DNA of 64,000 nucleotides from Thereva unica. Its lineage: Eukaryota; Arthropoda; Insecta; Diptera; Therevidae. Below are positions 47,126 to 57,385 of the stretch, piece by piece; within the stretch, counting starts at the first letter, position 1, and each line of letters opens with the position of its first letter. The translations under genes were made by a program, and so were the position numbers. A model generated the notes under the pieces. It was not told the origin of the DNA, did not search any database, and saw nothing but the letters and a program-made list of their open reading frames with translations. The stretch covers positions 82,054,543-82,118,542 of the forward strand of contig OX465281.1 in the NCBI GenBank assembly GCA_949987705.1. Direction: 5' to 3'.

Positions 47126-47589
47126 CTGGAGCCCTGGTCGCCAACCAACAGTTACACAGAAGGACTAACACGCTGCTTTGTGCTCCTTGCCGGAACTGTG
47201 CTACACTGCTGGAAGCTCGACTACACCCTCCAAGTGGGGCGACTTTAAACAGACTCCTGGCATGGTCATGTATCTACCAGGAGTGCTGGCTAATGGTCCG
47301 AACTCTGATACCTGGCGTCCTCCAGTTTCAATTAGCCTTCGCACAGTATACGGACTTTCCCGAATACTCGTGGGACCACTCATGGAATCAAAAAACAAAA
47401 AAAATACTGAGCTCGATGCAGCTCCAACAGCATCATCCTCGTGAATTGTGACGATGGCCACATCTCAAGTGCCCTTAGGGACACAAGAGATAGCAATTGC
47501 CTCAATTAGCGGAGCCATTGGGCACGCAAGCTCAGAATCAGTGAAAAGTCGCAATTCGTCTGAAACGTCACTTTCTTCAACTCAAAAAA

Positions 47590-47810
47590 TTTGTCACCAA
47601 TCACGACTCGACATTCAGCACAGGGGCCATAGATATTGCAAAGAGGGGATGCAAACCCACTTTTATCACTGCTAGTAGAAAGGAAGTGTTGGACCTCACC
47701 TTCACGAGCAGGCTTCTCTCCGACAGGATTGAAAACTGGCGTGTTCTGGACGAGGCTTCACTGTCTGATCATCTGCACATTCGATTTGACATTGTGGGCC
47801 CCCACATATA
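47590..47810 (+). pseudogene. LINE endonuclease C-terminal part
   Basis: The frame encodes FVTNHDSTFSTGAIDIAKRG, CKPTFITASRKEVLDLTFTS, then WRVLDEASLSDHLHIRFDI. SDH is the last catalytic motif of APE-type endonucleases, which nick the target to start reverse transcription. The N-terminal half carrying the catalytic Glu is absent. The preceding sequence does not continue the domain. Confidence 0.75.
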
Positions 47811-48403
47811 CGCGCCTCTTCTCTGGACCCTACGCAAACAAACTGGTCCAAGTTTCAGGGGCTTGTGGCCTCGAAATCAGACCAGCTTGCGGCTTCTATC
47901 AGCTCAGTGTGTGAACTGGAGAATGCGTCCACGCAGCTTACTGATGTGTTGATCTCTTCCTACCATGACAGTAACACTGTCTCTTCCTTTCAGTCGTCCC
48001 CAAAGTACCCTGGTAGAACGACAGGTTACCTGCAATGCATAGAGACGTTAGGAGATTGTTCAATAAGGCAAAACATACCGGGTATTGGGATGAAGATAGG
48101 TTCACAAAGATTGCCTGGAGCAAACACTGTGAGAGCATTCAGACTCTACCAGAGCTGACTAGACTCCAAAAGCTACTTTCCAAAGACTCCTGCCGCGGAG
48201 TGGGGCTTCTCAAAAAGGAGGATGGCTCCTACACTTCTAACCATGTAGAAACCTTGAGGTACCTGCTCAGACGGCACTTTCCAGGGCCAATCCTCCAGAC
48301 CGCTTATCCATTGAATGCTGGGTGTACTCATAGGACCATCCCAGACCGTTATTCCCGCAGTCTTCCAGGGAATATCTTCGACCGTGACAAGGTTAAATAG
48401 GCA

Positions 48404-49252
48404 GTGGCCTCTTTTCAACCTTATAAGTCCCCGGTAGTAGATGGAATTTTTCCGGCACTTCTTCAGAAGTGCCTTGATCTGATCTTCGACAACCTGGTCT
48501 GCCTCTTTAGAGTCAGCTTCAACTGGGGATGCATTCCAACCAAGTCTTCGTGGTTTTTATCCCAAAACAGGGCAACAGACCCCTGGAGCTGCCTAAATCG
48601 TACAGACCTATCAGCTTACCTTCTTTTTTTGAAAACGATGGAAAGGCTGCTAGACCTTCATATTAGGTGCAAGCTGGAGTTCTCCCTTCTTCTACATAGC
48701 TCCCAGATCGTTTACTCTAACGGTAAATCAACAGAGGTTGCTTTACACCACCCGGTTAGTAAAAACGAAAAAGCCTTCCTCGCTAAAGAAACTGCTTTAT
48801 GTGGGTTCCTTGACATCGAAGATGCTTTCGATAACACTGGTTATGATTCTATCTTTAGAGCACTAGCTGCCAGAAATCTGGATCCTCACACGATTGAGTG
48901 GATAAATTCCATGCTAATAGATCGTGACATTTACTTCTACCTAGGTGTCTCCAGCATTAGTGTTAAGGCTATTAAGGGTTGCCCTCAAGGAGGAATCTTA
49001 TCGCCGTTGCTCTGGTCACTAGTTGTGGATGAACTTTTGATCAAAGTATCTGAATCTGGTTTCGATGTCATCGGTTATGCAGATGATCTTGCCATCATTG
49101 TCTTTGGGAAGTTTGACTTGACCATTACAGAGGTCATGAGAACAGCACTCCGAGAAGTTCAAAGATGGTGTACCAAGGAGGGGGTGTCAATCAACCCAAA
49201 TAAGGCTGTCCTGGTACCTTTCTCCAAACGCTACAAAGTGGACCGGACCTAG
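48404..49252 (+). pseudogene. LINE reverse transcriptase
   Basis: There are about 280 open codons. The start KSPVVDGIFPALLQKCLD is the RT entry (GPDGI-like, with the usual Gly-Pro replaced). A compensated frameshift scrambles the YRPISL block between about 48545 and 48620. Motif A is GFLDIEDAFDNTGYDSI, motif B is KGCPQGGILSPLLWSLVVDE, and motif C is GYADDLAII with both Asp residues present. EVQRWCTKEGVSINPNKA follows. After 49252 the frame shifts, with SVKYLGVNLDKRLNW continuing in another frame. All catalytic residues can be seen, but the gene as a whole is broken. Confidence 0.85.
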
Positions 49253-49259
49253 GTATCAT

Positions 49260-49838
49260 ATTGAGTAGGTACTCAGACTCAGTCAAATATTTGGGAGTAA
49301 ATTTAGACAAGAGACTGAACTGGAACGGTCAACTTCACTACGTCATCAGCAAAGCCACAAAGGCCATATGGGCCTGCAAAAGGCTTCTGGGTTAGACAAG
49401 GGGTCTTACACTACAAATGATGTACTGGATGTACAATACGATCGTTAAACCTGTGGTCACTTATGCCGCTATAGTTTGGTGGCCCAAGACTAAACAGGTT
49501 ACGTCGATCCTCAAGTGCAGCAAACTTCAACGGCTTGCTTGCCTCTCCATTACAGGAGCTATGCGGACCTGTCCCACAGCTGCAACGGAGGCAAATTGGA
49601 TTAACTCCTTTGCATCTCTTCATATGGAAATCTGCCCCCATAAGTGCTTTAAGACTTCAGATCTTATCCAACTGGCCCTATCCTTTACAATATCCCAAAC
49701 ATTTCCATTTGCCGCGTATCCGACCATATGGCTAGTCAACTGCGGTTCTAAAGGAAATTCAGAGCGATTATCCCGGATCGTTTTGAGTGGGAGGAATATA
49801 TTCTTCCCGGGGATCCAAAACATCTCCACTGGTTTACT
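49260..49838 (+). pseudogene. LINE ORF2 segment between RT and RNase H
   Basis: In shifting frames this reads KYLGVNLDKRLNWNGQL, then KATKAIWACKRLLG, a stop, MYNTIVKPVVTYAAIVWW, LQRLACLSITGAMRTCPT and SFASLHMEI. This is the conserved thumb-to-RNase H region of I/R1/LOA-type LINEs. Antisense pieces of the part near 49700-49790 recur at 1-150 and 52300-52485. Confidence 0.75.
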
Positions 49839-50243
49839 GACGGGTCAAAGATGGAACATGGCACAGGGGCTGGTGTCGCAGGACCCAACTCCAAGGTCTC
49901 GATTGCAATGGGTAAGTGGCTCTCTGTTTTCCAGACTGAAATACATGCCATTGCGACCTGCGCTAGGCTCAACCTTGAGAAAGGTTTGAAATGCGCCAAC
50001 ATTAAAATCTTTTCTGACAGCCAAGCTGCCATCAAGGCAATCTCAACGTGGAAGTTTTCTTCCGAAATAGTAGCAGGGTGCTTTGACGTACTCCAGAGCC
50101 TGACCAGAAGAAATGAGGTCTCGCTCTGCTGGGTCCCCGGACACTGCGGTATCGAGGGGAATGAGACTGCAGACATCCTCGCGAACGAGGGGTCTGAGAC
50201 GTTGCTTCCAGTGGAATCTCGTGGTCCACCTCGAAGTCGTTGA
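49829..50243 (+). pseudogene. LINE ribonuclease H domain
   Basis: WFTDGSKMEHGTGAGV opens the domain with the first catalytic Asp. QTEIHAIATCARL supplies the Glu, IKIFSDSQAAIKAI the second Asp, and WVPGHCGIEGNETADILA the His and last Asp. All four active-site positions are present in one open frame of about 138 codons. RNase H in these LINEs degrades RNA in RNA:DNA hybrids. A frame change follows near 50240. Confidence 0.85.
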
Positions 50244-50339
50244 TAGAGGAGTGGATTAAGGGACTAAACCTAGCCCATTGGACAGGCTAGAGATCTTATA
50301 AGACCCTTCTCCCTAAGGGCCACTATCACTTTAAACAGA

Positions 50340-50531
50340 GTGGACCTAAGGCTGCTGGTGGGTTATCTCACTGGCCATGTAGGACTGCGGTACCACCTCC
50401 ACAACCTAGGACTGTCTCAAGAGACAGAATGCCGACTCTGTTTGGAAGGCAACGAGACTTCCAATCATATTCTTTGTGAATGTCCTGCTCTGATATGGCT
50501 TGAAGAAGAACGTTTATCAGAGAGTTTTTGA
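50340..50531 (+). pseudogene. LINE ORF2 C-terminal Cys/His box
   Basis: LVGYLTGHVGLRYHLHNLGL is followed by CRLCLEGNETSNHILCECPA, giving C-x2-C-x8-H-x3-C, with an extra Cys two residues later. This box closes ORF2 of I-group LINEs and is thought to bind nucleic acid. The 3' untranslated part runs to 50680. Confidence 0.75.
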
Positions 50532-50690
50532 GCCCAGCTCAAATCCGGTTTTCACCAATTAAAAGTCTTCTTGCCTTCATCCGGAAGGCTGATAGTCTGT
50601 TCTGCTAGCGGGGTACGTACACAATAGGCCGCAGTGTTCACCATGTGGGTTGCCCTCTCATTCCTTAATAATAATAATATCTGGAGCCCT

Positions 50691-50960
50691 TGTGACTAAT
50701 AAAGGGTCATTATTGAGCACTTTTCCAGGTATTCCGTCGCTAACTGTCTGAAGATTGGAGCTAACTTAGTTGTGACCATTATAGCTAACAACGAAAGAAG
50801 TTTTTCAACTTTAAGGCGTTTAAAGAATTGGCAAAGTAGTGCAACTGAAGAACAGCGGCTGAACGGTCGTGTTCTTTTGAGTATTCCCAGGGAATTCGAC
50901 GTAACGGCTAACTGAGCAATAAAAAAGCTGAAAAGCGAAGAAAACATAGAACTGTGACTT
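50691..50960 (+). pseudogene. hAT transposase C-terminal dimerisation region
   Basis: The forward strand encodes ANNERSFSTLRRLKNWQSSA, then TEEQRLNGRVLLSIPREFDV ending TAN and a stop at 50911-50913. ERSFSTLRRxKxWxRxxxxxxRLxGLxLLxIxR is the signature of the hAT C-terminal dimerisation domain in the ZMYM/TTF-zinc-finger group. The upstream reading is interrupted, and the I-type LINE with its target duplication sits directly 5'. The LINE may therefore have landed inside this transposase gene. The catalytic domain is not seen. Confidence 0.75.
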
Positions 50961-51004
50961 TTCCACAAGCATTGCTTGCATTGCAACCATCGATTATGTA
51001 TGTC

Positions 51005-51975
51005 AATAGTTCTTGTTCTTCTTTCATCCGTTAACTGGCGGTCCGAGCGGGATGTCCCCGCAACGGGTACGCTGCTGTCGAACTCCACGATTCCTTTCCA
51101 TTCTCGACGATGATTTTTGGTGTCGTATCGAGCCTCGATAACTGATAATCGTTGATTCTTTAAGTTGCCCACGATATTCTTCAGAAAGATTTTCTTCGGT
51201 GCCGATCGATGAATTCTCCAGTTTGCGGGACGGTCTGGCCAGAGAAGTTTATTTGGGTAGCGGTCGGCAAACCACCGCAGCCGACGTTTTTGCATTTCTT
51301 CTTCGATCAGTGTCTATTGATCTCATCTTTGTCTAACTGTCTCGTTTCGAAGGCGATCGCGGACTAAGACACCGAGAATCTGCCTCAAGCATCCACTTGA
51401 GCGAAGTGAATATTATTGCTGTTACCTGGCCGATGCGGCTGTGAACGCGGGCCGTCGATGCCGCTTCGTTCCATCAACCAATGATCCCAAATATTTGAAC
51501 ATCGGAACCTGTTCGATTTGGGTTCCATCGAGGTCAACATTCGATCCGTCCGTTGTGAGCATTTTGGTCTTTTCAGCATTGATTTTTAACCTGTATGACT
51601 GGGCGATGCGGGAAATGTATAAGATGTCTGTTGTTTCGGCATCCGTGTCGGTAAAGACGGCGCTATCGTCGGCGAACATCAAGTCGGTTACAAAGTTGTT
51701 GTCGTCATATCGAACTCCGTCTCGTCCATCGAATGGTTCATGCATAATCACGTCGATCACAACTTTGAAGAGAAGTGGCGAAGCGACATCTCCCTGTCGG
51801 ACACTCGTTTGAATTGGGAACTCTCGGATAAGTCGCTTCGAATACGAACGCTACTGGTTGAGCCATCGTAGCATTGGAGAAGTTGGATGATTTTCAACGG
51901 CACGTGCCGGTTTTCAAAGCTCTCCACAAGCTGTTCCAATCGATGCCCCCCTGAAAATATTTCTTGCTACCCTGG
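51005..51975 (-). pseudogene. RTE-type LINE: RT palm and C-terminus
   Basis: The reverse strand encodes VRQGDVASPLLFKVVIDVIM, LMFADDSAVFTDTDAETTDI (catalytic Asp pair intact) and LDGTQIEQVPMFKYLGSLV. It then jumps to CLRQILGVLVRDRLRNE, QKRRLRWF, and a C-terminus with a GRPAR-like end before an AGAAGAACAAGAA tail. Compared with the copy at 58103, about 145 bp encoding the SLKW...LYGSETW...CLRQ stretch are deleted. Several frameshifts. I call it RTE-type from motif memory; the clade is less sure than the LINE nature. Confidence 0.75.
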
Positions 51976-52295
51976 CCCTTAAACTGGCTAGTGTTGGCAT
52001 CAATCGAGTAGTTTCATCAATCAATTAAAAATTTAATTGGTTAAGTGAATCACGCAAAATTAATCGAAATTACAATATTAATTCTAATCGCAATTAATTT
52101 ATTTAATCGTTAATTCGTCAATCGTCAATTTGATTGATATATGTATGACTAAGTTTTACGGCATTAGTTTTGATTAGTGTGAATCCATTAAAAAGCTGAT
52201 TAAATTTAATTGAGTCGAATGCGTTCTAAAGAGCGCGTAAGCGAAGGTAAATACAAAAAACGTATACTAGGCGTCGTATACCATGGCAATGATGT
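51976..52295. other. AT-rich spacer with repeated AATTAATCG-like words
   Basis: From about 51995 to 52135 the sequence is dominated by short words such as AATTAATCG, TTAATCG and AATCG in both orientations. No gene seen. Confidence 0.4.
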
Positions 52296-52299
52296 TGGG

Positions 52300-52485
52300 C
52301 TTCGAACTGCGATCCCATTTAGTTTTGAACAGAAGTTTTAGTAAGACAAAGGCCTAAAGCAAAGCAAAAACCAAGATACAATACCCGTCGCGCTGAATTT
52401 CCTTTGGAACCGCAGTTCAACAATCATATGGTCGGATATGGCCCAATATGGAAATGTTGTAATGGGCGTAATACTCACCAAAGAA
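52300..52485 (-). pseudogene. I-type LINE ORF2 fragment
   Basis: The complement aligns with 49695-49780 of the complete I-type LINE copy. ACATTTCCATATTGGGCC, ATATCCGACCATATG, CTGCGGTTC, AAAGGAAATTCAG and GCG blocks follow in the same order. It is the short region before RNase H, oriented opposite to the RTE endonuclease piece that follows. Confidence 0.65.
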
Positions 52486-52544
52486 GCGAGGGCCAACATC
52501 ATTAGCTGGTCAGCAGTGTCTAAGAGTATTATTACCGTGTGCCT

Positions 52545-52880
52545 GTGTACCAGAACTAAGAAGTACTACGCTAGTCCAATGCTGCGCTCCAACTGAAGAC
52601 GCACGCCACGGCAGCCAGGACGAGTTATATATGCGACTGAATGAGGTTTTTCGCTCTATTCCAAGGGGAGTCATATCATTGTTTTGATGGGTGACGCACT
52701 GTTCGGATCCAACAACACCGGTCTTGAACACACAATTGGAAATCAAGGAGTAGGCAAAGTCATTAACAGCAACGGTCCGATGGTAGAACGAGAAACCAGA
52801 TAGATGTCAGGAGCTTTAGGGGAGCAGACACTGGAAGTGACCACCATTTGATAGTTAACTATCCGCTTCAAAATCGCTGC
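52545..52880 (+). pseudogene. RTE-type LINE endonuclease fragment
   Basis: The forward strand reads QCCAPTEDARHGSQDELYMR, LNEVFRSIPRGSHIIVLMGD, then GSNNTGLEHTIGNQGVGKVI, and RNQID close to VRSFRGADTGSDHHLIV. APTEDA and LMGDFNA-type blocks and the SDHH motif belong to APE-like endonucleases of RTE-type LINEs. The blocks between the middle and SDHH are shortened by an internal deletion, and the conserved FN after MGD is lost. This could be the 5' part of the same family as 51005-51975 and 58103-58957. Confidence 0.7.
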
Positions 52881-52989
52881 AATCAGAAACATTGAGTGGT
52901 TCCATCAGGAGATAACCAGGTGACTTTATGCATATCTTTACGCGCAAATCTAGTGCAACGACCAAGTTCTTACTTGCTGCCATCTCTAT

Positions 52990-53135
52990 GGCTGCATTCG
53001 AAAATTCAGCCAACTGCGCAGAAATGGCGGCACATCATTCAAAAAATCAAAATTGCTGCAGCCAGGCATATACATCCTGCAGCCGTTGCTGCGATACTGC
53101 CAATTCTGCGCAGCCGGCGCATTAGTTTTCATGCA
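52990..53135. repeat. Palindromic, CAG-rich MITE-like repeat
   Basis: CTGCGCAGAAATGGCGG on the left and its inverse CTGCGCAGAATTGGCAG on the right (53096-53112) match at 15 of 17 positions. GCAT...GAAAA blocks lie outside each. No target duplication is seen. Confidence 0.45.
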
Positions 53136-53935
53136 AGGTGTGGGTGGCGATATATTGCCTGTATGAGGGCTCCCGGGTAACTTAAAGCACTGGTTACTTT
53201 TTCTTCTCACTATTCGGGGCTCGAACCACGGAGCTTCTGGCTCCTTCTTAAAAAGTCCTGTATGCGGTATAGCACAAAAGTTATTATCGATGGCCATAAA
53301 AAGCACCTAATTTCCAGCTGCCCTGAGCTGCCTAGCGGGTGGGGTAGACCGCGTTCTGTTTGATAGAGCTGTTGCCAAATTGTGTAAAGGTCAAAACAGA
53401 ATTGCGACTGCGACGGCGCACTGCAACTGCGATTTATGTCAAAGATAGAAGGCGCAGTATAACGAAATTGCAACGGCAATTTCTATTGAGACTTGACGTT
53501 TTACATATCCAGAAATTGTGTTTGAGCAAAAATTATGTTTTGTAGATTGCTGCAAGTTTGAATAAAATATATAAAATTTTGCGGATTAATCTGCGGTGGT
53601 TGAGGAAACTCAATTTAAGTAGAGACAATTCAGAAGTTAGCCTCAAGAGTCAGAACACCGCTTATTCCATTCCCAAATATTCAGTTCAGTTCAGTTTTTC
53701 TCTTGATACGTTTGGCAATGCATTTTTGGTTCATAAATTTAGTTATTAATATTGCTTACAGTCGTCGCCGACTGCAATTTTAGAATTTTGCTCAAACGGC
53801 GACTTCGACTTCGCGGCGCAGTGCAGTTAGGGTTTCACCTTGGAATGAGAGGAAATAAGCTGAAAATTGTATGAACCTTTGTTTTGGTATTCTTCATGAT
53901 GTGTCAAAAGTCTCACATAATCTGCATCTTGAGAT
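53136..53935. other. No gene recognised
   Basis: CG-rich words (GCGACTGCGACGGCGC near 53400 and CGGCGACTTCGACTTCGCGG near 53798) suggest the ends of a further repeat, but I could not pair them convincingly. Confidence 0.3.
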
Positions 53936-53937
53936 AT

Positions 53938-54105
53938 TAGAGGTCAAAACCACAAAAATCAGTTTTTCGTAAATATCCCGTAAATTATCGACTTTACGTA
54001 AATTTTAGGGGTAAAATTTGTTCATTAGATAAATCTGCATAAAGGTGTCCTATACAGAATTTAAGTAGAACAAATAGCTTTCGAGATATAGGGCTGGGAA
54101 GTCTT
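53938..54105. repeat. Dispersed AT-rich repeat (partner at 33476-33620)
   Basis: Same block order and strand as the earlier copy, with ATATCCCGTAAATTATCG, ACTTTACGTAAATTTTAGG and TAGCTTTCGAGATATAGGG. Confidence 0.55.
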
Positions 54106-54356
54106 GGCATCGTGCTGCATTCGTTTCCACACCACTTCTGAGGTAGAGTGCCAGGGGCGTTTCATGGTGTTCCCCATAGGCCTAATCGTTGAGTTCTAAG
54201 CTATGGTAAAATTTTGTCGATTATCCCTCTATCGCTTCTATTTCCATTTCTTCCATACTGTCATCTTCATCTACAATACTCTCAAAAGAACATAATGAAA
54301 TGTGGTGGCGCCATCATCCTCATATTCAACTAAACTCGTTGCGCGAATGGGTTTTG

Positions 54357-54385
54357 CTGAAAATCTGGATGTAAATCCAATTTCA
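54357..54385. repeat. Partial end of the CCATACACGG MITE
   Basis: TGAAAATCTGGATGTAAATC followed by CAATTTCAC matches 1126-1153 with two differences, so this is a truncated relative of the MITE at 1011-1168. Confidence 0.4.
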
Positions 54386-55529
54386 CAAAAAAATAAAATT
54401 TATAACGCCCCAATGGCTAACCCTAACCAATACACCCTGCTTTTGAGAAGAAGGTTCTCCGAAGGATATATGGTCGGTCAATCAATGAAAACAATGCTAC
54501 AATCACGAGCTCTACGACTTATACAAAGAAAATAAACTTTCAAAACATGCTAAGCGACTGTTTTTACGTTGGGCCGGTCATGTTTAACGAATGAATAACT
54601 CAAGGATATCGAAAAAAGTCCTGTATCTACCAGGGGCGGTTCCCCTTTGGAAGCAACGGAAGCACTGCTTCCCTTGACCAAATAGGCAACTTCATAAAAA
54701 TAAATTTAAATCTTAAAATATATCAAGATTAATCACAACAAAAATCTTAATATATTTCCCTCTCTGGAAACACTAAAGCTGGAGATATTACAGCTTCCCA
54801 TCTCTGAGTTAGGCCTCGAATATGATATGAGCAGTGAGCCGTGAGCGGCAGAGTGATAATACTAGAGTGCCTCTCTCCGCTAATTCGAGACGTTAAATTT
54901 TTCTGGTGCCGCTCTTATCGTGGCCAAGGCCTTACCCAACATGGGGAAGCTGTAATATCTTCAGCTTCTTTGCCACAGAAAATCAACGTGAAAACTGCAA
55001 CACATTCAATCTAATTGAACTCACACTCGCGCAAAGGTTTGCGTTAATACAGTACCCTCGGAAGCTGAGCTAAACGCAGCTTCTTCGAAACCGAAAAGCG
55101 AGAATTGAGAAGTTGAAGATAGAGAAATTTTCTGTATCCACCAAAATCTCTTTGTTAGCTTGGTTTTGTGTTCTGGTAATCTGTTCGGGCTTCGAGTAAA
55201 AATTCTGCTTCGTAATTTTGTTTTTGACTCTTCTGAGAATATGAATTTTCGTTTGTAGATTGATTCAAGAAAAAAGAGATCGAGGAAAGCTGAAGTTTCT
55301 CTTTGTCTATTGTTTATTCTAGTGGGGTGGCAGGCGTTGTTTATTGAATATAAGCTGATAACTTTGTAGCTTCCGTTATATTTTTTATGATTCTCTTAAA
55401 GATGATTTAAAAGAATAAAGAATACTTTTATGAATTAAATACGGGTTGCCTGAAGTGTTTTTTTGGCAAGGAGAATGTAATGATTGTAGGCGTGGGTGTA
55501 GGGGATGTATCGAGGTATGCAGGGTTTTA

Positions 55530-56069
55530 TCTATAATATAAAAATAAGTCGGGTTTTCCTTCCTGACGCTATAATTCCAGAACGCACGATCCGATTTCCA
55601 CGGTTTTGCATTCGTTGGAAAGGTCTCGGGCTAGGTGAGGTTTATAGCAAAAAAATTTGAACAGAAAAGCAGGCGTTTGGTCCATAGCAGCCACCTCAAG
55701 AGGGTGGATTACCATTTTCTTTACAACCCCTTCGAGATGGGTATCAAATGAGAGAGTATGATAAGTAGAACACCATATGCAATATAGTATACTAAATATA
55801 TCGTTTGGTCCATAGCGGCCATCTCAAGAGGGCGGATTAATATTTTCTTCACAACCACTTCGACATGCGTATCAAATGAAAGAGTATGATAAGTAGAACA
55901 CCATAGGGAATATAGTATACTCAATATATCATTTGGTCCATGGGGGTCATCTCCCAAAATCAATTTTCCCAGATTTGTTCTTTTTTCGCTATAGCTTTTT
56001 CCTATCGCAGACTGTCCCCATAATATTATTTTATTGAAAGGCGTTGCAACGCACGCGGGTTTTTGCTAG
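55530..56069 (+). mobile_element. Non-autonomous Helitron
   Basis: The 540-bp stretch starts TC (TCTATAATATAAAAATAAGT) and ends GCTAG, with A before and T after, matching Helitron insertion between A and T. About 16 bp before the CTAG end lies the 12-bp perfect palindrome GCGTTGCAACGC (56041-56052). The subterminal text (CCAGAACGCACGATCCGATT, CGTTGGAAAGGTCTCGGGCT) recurs widely in insect Helitrons as I recall. It has no coding and carries a short tandem array. Confidence 0.7.
55676..55950. repeat. 128-bp tandem repeat inside the Helitron
   Basis: Units start with TTTGGTCCAT at 55676, 55804 and 55932, exactly 128 bp apart. The first two are complete and share GAGTATGATAAGTAGAACAC and AATATAGTATACT. 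The third is cut after about 20 bp. Confidence 0.85.
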
Positions 56070-57078
56070 TTATTACTATTTTTTTGGAGTTTGGGCCAAA
56101 ATTAGGCATTTGTATGAAAAATTAAATAAGATGAAAGTAGTAGTTGCAGTTTTTCAACGGCTTTCTCTTTGGAGGCTTTAATTATCAACAGAATTTGAAA
56201 AAGGCGCAAAGGCCCACTAGCAGCGAAAATATTTCGAAAAAATTAACGAAAAATTGCGATTAGGTTTTTTTCACTTTTTTTGAAGTTTAAAAAATTTTTC
56301 TTGTCACCATTATAAAAGAAACTACATATTAAAAAAAGGAAAAACCTCATACGATCGATGCGATGCACAAAAATTAAAGGGCAATTAATTTTCAAATTTG
56401 AAGTCAATTTTTGGGACTTGAATAAGATATTTTGACTTAAAATTTTAACCAGTTATTGTTCATATTATAAAGTATATATTATGTAAGTTGACTGAAAAAA
56501 TTCGAAGAAGTTAAAATTTAACAGTTTTTTAACTTTTTTTTGGCGTTAGGTGTACAGATAAAAATTTGATATTGTAACCACTGATAGCAAAAATCATAAC
56601 GAACAGACTCTATTTTTTGCATTTTTCGGACCTACATATTCCGAGATATACGCATCTATATTTAGAAAGAACGACCAAAATGATAAAATATTCACAAAAT
56701 GATCGATAACTTGCGTAGCGGCGGTTGCTAGACGTAGAAAATGTCCATTTCGTATTGTATTCGATGTAACTAACATGTTCCAAAATTTTTTTTAGACCGG
56801 AAACAATTCCATATATGTTTTCTTATTAGACTCCACTATATGTTATTTTTCAGTTTTTTTAGTTAAAGCCTTCGATACTTTTACTTTTATCGTTCTCTTA
56901 TGCATTGCTTCCCTTATCCTGAACCTAACGAACCGCCACTGGTATCTACCAGCAAATGGGTAAGAGTATTAAGGCGGATGCAGTAAAAGTGCTCATTACA
57001 AGAAACTGGAGGAAGCTGAGGAGCAGAGAGACCTCTGCAGGAAGAAGCTGATGGAGGTCAAGTCTCGACTTGGGCTGT

Positions 57079-57385
57079 AGAATTAGGCTGATCCATATAG
57101 GTTAACTGAAGAGCACAGGTAGGCTTTGATGGGCCTTTTAACCAGGATACAAGAGCCAAAGACTCTTGTAATAAGGCGATATCCAAGTTTACCTGCTTTA
57201 GAAAAATCTGAAAGTTGTCTGCGGACGTCTACAGATGCTCCCTGGGTGCCTGCCCAAAAACTCAAACTCTCCAGTAGTTCGTCCAGACTAAAAGAACTTT
57301 TTTGGGCAACGGTTTGGTTGAAATGCGCAAGATTTAAAAATCGTCAATAAATGGATGTTAAACTTAGTAATTTAGACATTTATGT
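57079..57385. other. No gene recognised
   Basis: A forward frame at 57126-57350 has no recognised motif. Confidence 0.3.

Larger units (their letters stand above)
47136..50680 (+). mobile_element. I-type LINE (RNase H-bearing) with target duplication
   Basis: The 3545-bp element is flanked by the direct repeat CTGGAGCCCT (47126-47135 and 50681-50690). It ends in TTAATAATAATAAT, the (TAA)n tail seen in I-group LINEs. Domains in order are the endonuclease C-terminal part, RT, RNase H and a Cys/His box. At the 5' side, 47136-47590 has frames I do not recognise, and the endonuclease N-terminus is missing. The copy is therefore either truncated or has an internal deletion joining 5' sequence to the endonuclease. 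Frameshifts interrupt ORF2 at several points. The exact clade (I, R1 or LOA) is uncertain. Confidence 0.85.
54631..56941. mobile_element. Non-autonomous hAT-type transposon carrying a Helitron
   Basis: The 8-bp duplication GTATCTAC flanks it (54623-54630 and 56942-56949). Ends CAGGGGCGGTTC and, read inward from the right, CAGTGGCGGTTC match at 11 of 12. A subterminal GCTTCCCTT block sits near both ends, in direct orientation. The left third contains an inverted pair of 23 bp (54777-54799 and 54944-54966) with one mismatch. No transposase coding is seen. The Helitron at 55530-56069 lies inside it. Nesting implies the order LINE, then hAT, then Helitron. Confidence 0.85.
54500..57078 (+). pseudogene. 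LINE ORF2 C-terminus split by a hAT element
   Basis: Left of the insertion, 54507-54622 encodes HELYDLYKENKLSKHAKRLF, then LRWAGHV, RMNNSRISKKVLY. This is the LINE C-terminal block (K-x-x-RLRW-x-GHV-x-RM...RxPKKVL). Right of it, 56950-57078 continues with a KADAVKVL stretch, NWRKLRSRE and, after a frame change, LMEVKSRLGL and a stop. A stop follows GHV and frameshifts are present. The site is interrupted by the 2311-bp element and its target duplication GTATCTAC. The sequence from 56950 onward is related to the fragment at 10384-10516. Confidence 0.75.

Noticed and set aside
49620..50229. Reverse-strand open frames opposite the I-type LINE
   Set aside because: They are shadows of the forward RNase H and linker coding.
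51441..51812. Forward 123-codon open frame as a gene
   Set aside because: It is the antisense of the RTE-type RT coding with its FADD motif.
53210..53260. Reverse-strand GGTTCGAGCCC as a tRNA-derived SINE
   Set aside because: Only the B-box-like word is present; there is no A-box at a suitable distance and no acceptor stem.
54140..54170. Another hAT end (CAGGGGCGTTTC)
   Set aside because: I could not find a matching inverted end or an 8-bp duplication.
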